Below, one piece after another: positions 56,471-64,000 of a DNA stretch of 64,000 bases (within the stretch, counting starts at the first letter, position 1; every line of letters begins with the position of its first letter). The stretch comes from Codonopsis lanceolata. Taxonomy: Eukaryota; Streptophyta; Magnoliopsida; Asterales; Campanulaceae. The stretch spans positions 106,122,094 to 106,186,093 of the forward strand of contig CM028377.1 of the NCBI GenBank assembly GCA_013146195.2, written 5' to 3'. The translations under genes and the position numbers were made by a program. Under the pieces are notes generated by a model. The model was not told the origin of the DNA. It worked only from the letters and a program-made list of their open reading frames with translations, and did not search any database.

Positions 56471-57240
56471 AAGTCAATTGCAAGCTATTGCATTGAAGTA
56501 TGATATTATAAGATAAAGCTTGTAGTATTATTACAAATTTTAGTGTTAGTACTATTTTATCAAATCTATTTAGATTTCTACATTATTAGATCAAAATGTT
56601 TTTTTGAAGTAATGACACGAACTTTCCAAATCACCACTAACTTAATCATCTAACAATTCTAATGCTAAAGCTTGTAATAATATTACAAGCTCTAGCTCGT
56701 AATATCATTTGTCTTCTTTAATAGGAAAAGAAGAAATACTCAAATAAAACGGCATGATTAGAATATTAAATATATTTTGATTATCATCTATTTGAAGTAG
56801 TTGCGAGTATATTGGTTGTCACTCCCAAAGAGTCTCTATTTGAAAATCAAACTTTTTAATAAAATGACACTTTTAGTAATAAAACGATATTTTTATATTT
56901 TAATTTTTAAAAGTGAAATATTCCAAAAATGGAATAATAAACTCTTTGCCTAAAACGAGAAAGTATTATGTATTTTGTAATTAATTATGACCAACTCTAA
57001 TAATATTAATATATCTTTAATAATTATTAGAACTTTTGAGAATTATTTGGGTGAAACGGATGAGTATATTCAATCATCCATGCATTATAATTGAAACTGT
57101 CAATAATAATACAAGGGTGTCATTTTCTACTAATAGCATATTGTAGGAGCCATTATTTAATGCCTCCATTCGAATCCGATTTGACAAGTTTCCATGGTTC
57201 TACACTTGATGTTAATTCTATCATTTGCATTGAAAGTTTT
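56471..57240. other. AT-rich intergenic DNA
   Basis: No feature recognised up to the LTR start at 57241. Confidence 0.4.
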
Positions 57241-58033
57241 TGATATACCCGGCCCAAACCGGGTCACGAGCAGGGCACGAGTTAGCATCACGTGCCAATC
57301 ACGAGCGCAATGCCTCCGGGGCCCACTGCCCAGCGAGCAAAATGACAGAACCAGCGAGTAGAGAGCAACATAATCCTTATTCAAACCTGGGCGGGCAAAG
57401 GCCTTGCCTGTCGACCAGGGGCCATGACCGGGAACCATACATGCTTAGCAAGGGAATCAGACTTACTTTGTCCCAAAACCTGGTCGAGCACCGGCCTTGC
57501 CTGCCCGACCAGGGACCGATCCTCAGACCTACAACAAGTTCAAGGATCTATACAAATAGAACAGCCGGGCAGAGACCTGCTCGCCCGAGCACATCAAGCA
57601 TGAGACGCTGGCAGCTTGCTCTCCAAGGCAAGTCAAAGGTTTCCATGTTAAGGAGGAACACTTGCCTAATCTACTCCTATCACTACGCGGTCAACCGCCC
57701 ATTTCGCCTAAAATCAAGGGATTCCCTCCTTGATTATCTCGGCAGTTATGGAAACTGAATCCTAGACGGATTCAACCACCTTGAGGGCCTATAAATACCT
57801 CTCCTTAATCATCAACAAGGTACACACACTTTCTTGAGCCTCGTTACTCTGTCAATTCATCTTTTGACAATCACTCGATACTTACTCTCACGCCGGAGGG
57901 GTTTCGCGAGGCCTTGCCTTGCACTTCCACTCAGGTATGTTTGTGATCTTAACAGGCTCAAGGAGGACGATTACAAGCCCAGATATCCTACCCATCTTCA
58001 AGGACGGCCCAAGCTGTGCATTTTCCCACATCA
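57241..58033 (+). repeat. 5' LTR of element 3, 793 bp
   Basis: Starts TGATATACCCGGCCC, ends TTCCCACATCA (inverted TGAT...ATCA ends). TATA box CTATAAATACC at 57789-57799; the motif 'gaccagg' with 'ggccttgcc' is repeated at about 57400 and 57490. Confidence 0.7.
57789..57799 (+). promoter_or_regulatory. TATA box of element 3 LTR
   Basis: CTATAAATACC, ~245 bp before the LTR end. Confidence 0.65.
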
Positions 58034-58036
58034 GTT

Positions 58037-58053
58037 TGGTTCCGTTGCCGGGA
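58037..58053 (+). other. Primer binding site of element 3
   Basis: TGGTTCCGTTGCCGGGA, three bases after the LTR. Close to the TGGCGCCGTTGCCGGGG site used by many plant Athila/Tat gypsy elements, with two changes at the start. Confidence 0.6.
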
Positions 58054-58116
58054 AACGAAGTTTCATCGTTTCTTTCTGAATTTTTCCGGTAAAACTCTTA
58101 ATTTCTCTCTATTGCA

Positions 58117-59897
58117 ATGGCTGGAAAGGGTAGCAAACACCATGCCACCATGAAGCAACCAACAGTCGGACCACCAAGTTGGAAACAACCCCCAAGAGCA
58201 CCGCGAGGTGCAAACCGAAACCAAAAGGTGGGCTGCGAGGCGAGCCATCCAAGGCAATGAAGTGCCATTTGTGGAGGGCAAGTCTCCCCAAATGCCCGGC
58301 CAAAGTCGCGCAAGCCAACGCGATGCCAGACTGGTTATCAATGAGAGGCGCGATGCTCGCTCACAAGATCTCAGGATGCAGCTTAACCGCCAACGGGAGA
58401 ATAGTCAGGGCAGCCACATAAATCTGCCCGGACAAAACCCCGAACAACAAGCTGCTGCTCTGCAAGTTCAGGCGGAATATTATAGTAAGATGTATGCTCT
58501 CAATCAACAACTGCTCGCTTTGGGCCATGCCCCGGTGCCAGTTGCAGATGTGGCAATGCCTGCGCTTAGCAATCCGGCACCTGTTGGAGATGGCCTTGCC
58601 TCCCAACAGTTGCCCGCGCCCAGCAAACGCATGCCTTCTATCGTCCACATACCGTCTGAACGAGTGGAGGCGATAAAGCGGTGACGACCAGTGGCAGATG
58701 ACCATGAATATCATTACCACCGGCGCCATCATCATCAGGAGCACTATTCCCGAGAGGAGAGTCATGGCTGCCGTAGAGGTCGTGAGTGCGTAGAGGCAGA
58801 AGCGCAGCGGCCAAAATACAAAGCCCGCATCACGCAAGAAGCCGGATCCTCATGCGCGCCCACTTTCTGCCCGCATGTGCGTGGTGACCACTCAGACCCT
58901 GCCCATTCTTCAAGATTGACAGAAGATGTGGAGAAACGGCTATCTGAGAAGATGGAGGCCATGAAAAGAGACATGGCGAAACAAATGGCAAGCCTAGCCG
59001 TGGCCAAGCCCGGCTATGGGGCCACCAAGCCACTGGAGGGCAGCCCTTTTACTCCAGAGATCGAGAATGCGCCACCCGCGCAAGGAGTCATCTTCCCGCA
59101 GTTTGACAAATATTTCGGGAAGACGCGGGCAAGCGATTGGCTTCGATCATTCGAAGCACAAATTCGGATGGTCACAAATATCGAAGCCTTGAAAATGCGG
59201 GCATTCGAGGGAGCCCTCCAAGGAAAGGCGCAAGCCTGGTTGGGCAGAGTTCCCCGGGGATCCATTGGAAGCTGGGCAGTGCTCCGGGAGAAGTTCTTGG
59301 AAGAATTCGGCAATGCAGGCCCAACCCCAAAGAACCGCTTCGACCTTGCTAAGATCAAGCAGGGGGATAATGAATAAATGCAGCGATTACGAAAAGATTC
59401 GAGGAGATGCTCGGCAGTGACCATGACAAGTGACCACGAAATCACCTTTTGCTATCTCAACAACATGAAGGCAGGGCCACTGAAGACTATGCTAGCGATG
59501 AACCCGGGGGCTTCCAAGGCGGAGCTGCTAGCAAACTCACATCTCTTTTGCTCGACCGAGAGCGTCAAGGCTGATAAAGCCAAGAATAAAGACAAGGCTC
59601 AAGGCGGCTCGGCCACGCCGGTGACCGAGCCGGCACAACGGCTCGAGCGAGATAGGAGGAAAACCTCCAATCCCGGGCAGAGGTTTAGAGAAGCTCAGTT
59701 TACCCCGTTAAACACTACGCGGGAAGAGATCATGCTCCAGGTGGGAGATGCTCTGCCTATCCCCTATCCTCTTGACCCCAAGCTCGATTATACTCGGGAC
59801 AACACGAAATACTGTGAATATCACCACGACAGCCACACCAGCGAGAAGTGTAAGGTGTTGAAGAGGAAATTCAAAAGGCGATCAATGCGGGCAAGTT
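58117..59897 (+). pseudogene. Gag of element 3, decayed
   Basis: The start ATG at 58117 (MAGKGSKHHATMK) fits the position after the leader. A frame change near 58200 leads to the main frame, which runs with in-frame TGA at 58682 and TAA at 59375. Visible parts: a Gln-rich region (YYSKMYALNQQLLALG), the capsid core (FTPEIENAPP, FPQFDKYFGKT, WLRSFEAQIRM, FEGALQGKAQAWLGRVP, SWAVLREKFLEEF), a frameshift at about 59380, FTPLNTTREEIMLQV and a zinc knuckle CEYHHDSHTSEKC (about 59810-59850). The pattern is Retand-like Tat gag. Confidence 0.8.
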
Positions 59898-60179
59898 AGA
59901 CCGCTTCAAAAAGACAGGCGAAGGAAACAACGCCAACAATGATCAAGGAAGACCCCCAAGAGGAAGAGGTGGCCAGGCCCCTCAGATTCGGGGGGTGATA
60001 AACATGATTCAGGAGGAGCTCCCGTCCAACACACAGCTCGGGAAACATATATATTCCTTATCTAGAGGCGATCAACACTCCGGGGCGGGGAGCGAGCATA
60101 TGTTTTCTCGCATGGCGAGCACTCCATTGGCATCCGAGCGGCCTCGGTTATTTCTGCCTCGTCAACAAGCTGGCGGAGT

Positions 60180-60600
60180 TCACGAGTTTTGCTAGATACG
60201 GGAGCATGCAGGGACATCATGTACTATTCCTGCTTCAAGGGATTGGAGTTTCCAGACACCATGCTCAAGCCGTATTTGGGAAAGCTCGAAGGCTTTACCA
60301 ATCACCAGGTGGGGGTTAAAGGCACGATCGAGCTGGAGGTATTCATGGGTGATGGGGCCCAAACACGGATTGAGATGATCACATTCTTGGTGATCGACCT
60401 AAAATCGACATACAAGCTGCATTTTAGGTGCTCGGCAATGGCCAAATTCGGATGGTCACCTCCATTCCCCACGAGAAAGCCAAGTTTTATAGAAAATGGA
60501 GTGGGGATCCTCAAGCAAAAACCCAGAGCAATGTGGGAGTATGTCAGGAAACTTCGGAGGAAAAAAAACCGATTGTGGACATTCCCGATCGAGCAGATCT
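60180..60600 (+). pseudogene. Aspartic protease region of element 3
   Basis: LLDTGACRDIMYYSCFKGL gives the retropepsin active site DTGA, followed by FEGFT/LEGFT-like and the flap-proximal GTIELEV and FLVIDLKSTY. After ~60420 the expected 'ILGRP' segment is shifted (the MAKFGWS part). Cleaves the polyprotein in working relatives. A ~20-bp phrase 'ttgtggac-ttcccgatcg' is duplicated at 60570-60640. Confidence 0.7.
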
Positions 60601-61179
60601 GATCCCTAAACCGATTGTGGACCTTTCCGATCGCGGCGGTTTCCGCTGAGCCTACCCCAGCGTCCACTTCCATCAACAATATCGAGCTCGGGGAGACACA
60701 TGAAGCGGCTGAGCCCATGGAGATAGAGTCTCCCGAGCAAGCTCCAGTAGAGCCATCCGAACAAGCTCGGCTCGGCCCGGGCTCTTCTAGAGCGCCCCAA
60801 GGAAAAGTCACAAGATATTGAGATGGACACCTTGCAAGTCGGGACGAGCCCGATATTCAAACGGAGGCGGTGGAAGAGGTCATAATCAATCCGGCCTACC
60901 CAGAGCAAAAAATCAAAATCGGGAAGGCCATGCCTCTGGCTTCGAGGCGGGATTGATTGAAGCTGTTGCGAAACGACTGGGCGTGTTCGCTGGACAGTTG
61001 AAGACATGAGGGCATCGGTGAGAACATTGCCGCCGCGACCTCAATGTTGACCACGCTTAGGCCCATCCAACGGCGACCAAGACAGTATTCGCCCGAGAAG
61101 AATGTCGCGATCAAGAAGGTCGAAACTCCTAAAGGCGACATCATTGAGGAGATTCGAGCAGGCGACGGCTAGCTAATGT

Positions 61180-61720
61180 GGTGATGGTCAAAAGGCAAGC
61201 GATAAATGGCGGATGTGCGTGGACTTCACCGGCCTAAACAAAGCTTGCCCAGAAAGAATTATCCACCTTGCCGTATAGATGTGCTTGTCGACTCTATAGC
61301 AGGATTCGAGATGCTCGGTTTCTGGGCCAGCGTACTCGGGTTACCACTAGGTCAAAATGAGCGAGCAAGACAAGGCGAAGACGACCTTAGGGGCGGCGGT
61401 CTCTATTGCTACAAAATGATGCCCTTCGGTGAAAAATGAGGAGCCACTTACCGGTAGCATGGTCAATAAGGTGTTCGGCTCTCAAATAGGCAGAAATATG
61501 GAGGCTTACATAGATGACATGGTCATCAAAACAAAGGGCGCGACCATACTCTTGACTTGGTGAGACATTTGCCAACCTTGAAGCATAACATGAAGTGAAC
61601 CCGGTAAATGCGCTTTCTGGTCCGAAGCAGGAAATTCGGGATTCATGGTCAACAAATGGGCAGATAGAGGCCAACCCGAGAAGATACAAGCCCCGGCCGA
61701 CATGAAGCGCCTTTATCGCA
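61180..61720 (+). pseudogene. Reverse transcriptase remnants of element 3
   Basis: KWRMCVDFTGLNKACP at about 61207-61250, RIDVLVDSIAGFEML in another frame (61270-61315), MMPFG (~61417-61431) and the catalytic EAYIDDMVIKTK (61501-61536). Three or more frame changes within 350 bp. No function possible. Confidence 0.75.
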
Positions 61721-62260
61721 TCAAGCACATCCAAAGGTTAAACTACAGAGTCATTGCCTTAGGCCGCTTCCATCTCTGGCCAAACCGAAAAATGCCTCCT
61801 TTCTTCAAGGTTCGCGGCAACAAGGGTTTCGAGTGGAATGAAGATCGTGCTGCTGCCCCTCGAGCAGCCGTGGAATACCTTGGCAAACCACCTCTCCTCA
61901 AGTAGCCTCGCGTCTCGTGAGCCTTTATTTTGTAGATCTAAAGAGCCTACGGACCGCGTGGTCAGCTGCTTTGTTGTGGAGGAACTAGATATTCAAAAGC
62001 ATGTGTACTATGTATCTAAGGCCCTACCCACAGCCCCTGAGGGTCATTATTTTAATGTTGAAAAATTAGCCTACTCGCTTGTCATACCGCCTCGAAAATT
62101 AGTGGGGCTTTTTTTTCCAAGACATGAATCATAGTATACACAGACAACCACCAAGCAAAGTCCCACAAATCGATACTTCAGAAGATCGCTCAATCTGGTC
62201 GATCGAACTCACCGAAGTTCACATGTGACTACCGCCTTGAGAGCATCAAAGCACAGTTTG
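61720..62260 (+). pseudogene. RNase H remnants of element 3
   Basis: Downstream of RT: a connection region with KGFEWNED (61820-61850), then VYYVSKALPTAPEGHYFNVEKLAYSLVI (shown by VYYVSKAL at ~62008 and FNVEKLAYSLV at ~62052), then SIWSIELTEVHM (~62190-62225). Frames change repeatedly. Confidence 0.65.
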
Positions 62261-62413
62261 AGATTCCTGGTCGAAACAAGTTTCACCCAAAGACGAGTGT
62301 CCGAGACCAAGCGGCCGGTGTTGAGTAGAGCCCGAGCAAAACAATTGCCACAACCTCGACCAGCCTCGTTGGGATCTTTATGGATGGGGCAAGAGCAAAG
62401 TGCTGGGAGCGGT

Positions 62414-62513
62414 NNNNNNNNNNNNNNNNNNNNNNNNNNNNNNNNNNNNNNNNNNNNNNNNNNNNNNNNNNNNNNNNNNNNNNNNNNNNNNNNNNNNNNN
62501 NNNNNNNNNNNNN
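62414..62513. other. Assembly gap (100 N)
   Basis: Exactly 100 N, a conventional gap of unknown size. The sequence on the right is not obviously the continuation of pol. Confidence 1.
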
Positions 62514-64000
62514 TGACCTGTGCGATTTTGTTGCGATCCGCAGTCCCTCCCAGGCATTGGTAGGCATTTGGGTGGATTCCACTTTGAGGCGGCAGCATGA
62601 TGTGGTCGAGGATCTTTGGGCTTCGAGCAGATTACAAGATGAGATCGCATAAGCGGCGTGAAGAGATGGGTTGGAATAGAATGCCGGGCAAGTTGATGAT
62701 GACGACTACGAGGTGTCTCTCGTGTAGCCAAGGCATTTACGTTTCTTTCTAGGGATGACTATCTTTGCCAATTCATCCACCACTCGGCGGGTTTCCATTT
62801 TGGGATGCCTCTGGGACTTATCCGGGTCTCTGAGTATATTTGAGGCGGGCGAGGCTTAGGCGAGCTCTGCGCTTCTATGGATCGTGCTAGGCTGCAATGA
62901 CTCTCCGGTCATGAATGGCTTTGCTCCATCTTGGGAGGTATTTCTCATTTCTCATCTTGTCGCTTTTGATACTTGCTAGAATATACCGATTAATTTTTTT
63001 CTTTTCGACATTTCTTCTTTGTTGATTTTTCTTGGTTGTATTTTCTTTTTAGAGTGCGGACCTACTCGGTCTTTGGTTTTCTTCCAGCCCATTAAAGAGA
63101 ACACTTTCATGAACGTTTCTTGCAGTTCGCGAGCATAAACATGATGGTAGAGGATCGGGGATGGCGATAGAGGCTGGCTGGCGATAATGCGAGAGGGTGG
63201 CGAGCTCGTTACGTCTGATGTATTTATTTCTCTGGCGGGGTTTGGGCCATATCAGATTTTTGGAGATGAGTCATCACGGTTCTAATGATGTGGATATTGG
63301 TCTACTCTTTGTATATGGGCGAGTGGGTCAATCGCCAGCACTCTTTATCTTGTGGCCCCGGTGGCGCCACCTACACTACCACCATGGGTGATTGTTCCCA
63401 ATCTCTTGCCAAATAGATACCCTGTTTGCTTGGATATACTTTCCTGGGAGGAGTATCCTATTATGCCATATGAGGAGTTCCCGAGGACAAGATCACTTTG
63501 CTCCTCGCAAAGACAGTCATGCATCGATGTTTCGATAGGCCGAGGCCTTCACGCCTCGGTTCCCGATGCCCACCGGATTACTTTGTTCAAGTGAAGATTT
63601 TTGCACCTTCTAGTATTCTCATGAGGGACGATTGGTGGAGGAAGCTTTGCTCCGATGGCGAGGTCCCTGAGCGGTTTGCATTCCCCGGGCCCGTGCGGTA
63701 TACATTTTTTCTTCATTATTGCTTCGCGTATTTCAGACTTGCCAAATAATATATTTATTTTCTTGGACTCGATATCTCTATTTTTGACACCTTCTTTTCG
63801 GTGGATGTTTCATCATACCGTAAGGTGGTGAAGGGTTTCTTTGGCCTCGCCAAGTTATATCGCCTAATGTTGATGAATTCATCCGTTTGGGAACGATGTT
63901 GTGAGCCGGTCGACACCGAGACGAAGATGATGATGAGGCTTTGTGGATCGGCCGCACTCCGTGCTAGAGGATGGAGTACAGAGTACAGAGGCGGACCGGA
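62514..64000. other. Unclassified GC-moderate sequence
   Basis: Several open frames of 60-90 residues on the plus strand (63197-63749), with Trp/Phe-rich text such as MRDDWWRKLCSDGEVPERF at ~63621-63680. No domain recognised; the possibilities are the 3' region of element 3, another transposon or a degraded host gene. Confidence 0.3.

Larger units (their letters stand above)
57241..62413 (+). mobile_element. Element 3: Retand/Tat-like gypsy element, 5' part
   Basis: A 793-bp 5' LTR, primer site, then gag, protease, RT and RNase H remnants in the usual order, all on the plus strand, cut by the assembly gap. Much higher GC than the DNA on its left, a sharp boundary at 57241. Stops and frameshifts in each domain show decay. 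The 3' LTR is not in the visible sequence. Confidence 0.8.

Overview
The window is a stretch of repeat-rich plant nuclear DNA, almost certainly from a eudicot. The signs are low-GC intergenic DNA, Ty1/copia and Ty3/gypsy LTR retrotransposons of plant-specific lineages (SIRE, Tat/Ogre-Retand, chromovirus-like), tRNA-derived SINEs, MITEs, Helitron-type termini and a 100-N assembly gap at 62414-62513. I see no intact cellular gene. All coding signal is transposon-derived or belongs to small, uncertain host-gene fragments.

Layout. 1-8.7 kb: AT-rich intergenic DNA with a degraded Au-type SINE, a fold-back MITE, a NAC-like exon fragment (minus strand, ~6.7 kb) and a 741-bp Mutator-like element (7545-8285) with a 9-bp target duplication. 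8.7-14.65 kb: a non-autonomous copia element (8737-12607, TSD cttat) beside a solo LTR of the same family in inverse orientation (12627-14649, TSD cctta), making a 2-kb inverted repeat. 16.1-19.5 kb: a 5' piece of a Tat-type LTR interrupted by a minus-strand gypsy 3' end (LTR 16671-17280, long ORF 17327-19456). 19475-31979: element 1, a minus-strand Tat/Ogre-lineage retrotransposon with two ~1.8-kb LTRs and gag but no recognisable pol. Its 3' untranslated part carries an array of about 60 short hairpin units (22555-24162). 31980-34795: the 5' end of a SIRE-type copia element, minus strand.

34.8-51.2 kb: two direct copies of a 1.27-kb repeat (34796-36185 and 49890-51164) flank element 2 (about 36430-49453), a plus-strand Tat/Ogre-lineage retrotransposon. 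It has a shortened gag, a degraded RT/RNase H/archaeal-type RNase H/integrase pol and two LTRs. The 3' LTR holds a 903-bp hAT-type insertion with a perfect 8-bp TSD. 51.2-57.2 kb: AT-rich DNA with Helitron-type 3' ends and a MITE family. 57241-62413: the 5' LTR and decayed gag, protease, RT and RNase H of a Retand-like gypsy element, cut by the assembly gap. The remaining 1.5 kb is unclassified.

Most interesting signal. Both Tat/Ogre elements carry arrays of short hairpins upstream of the 3' LTR. From unit to unit the stems change in both arms together while the loop stays fixed (ATCC in one array; TTTG/ATTG in another). Tandem arrays in the 3' untranslated region of plant Tat/Ogre elements are known. 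The covarying stems are what I consider worth testing.
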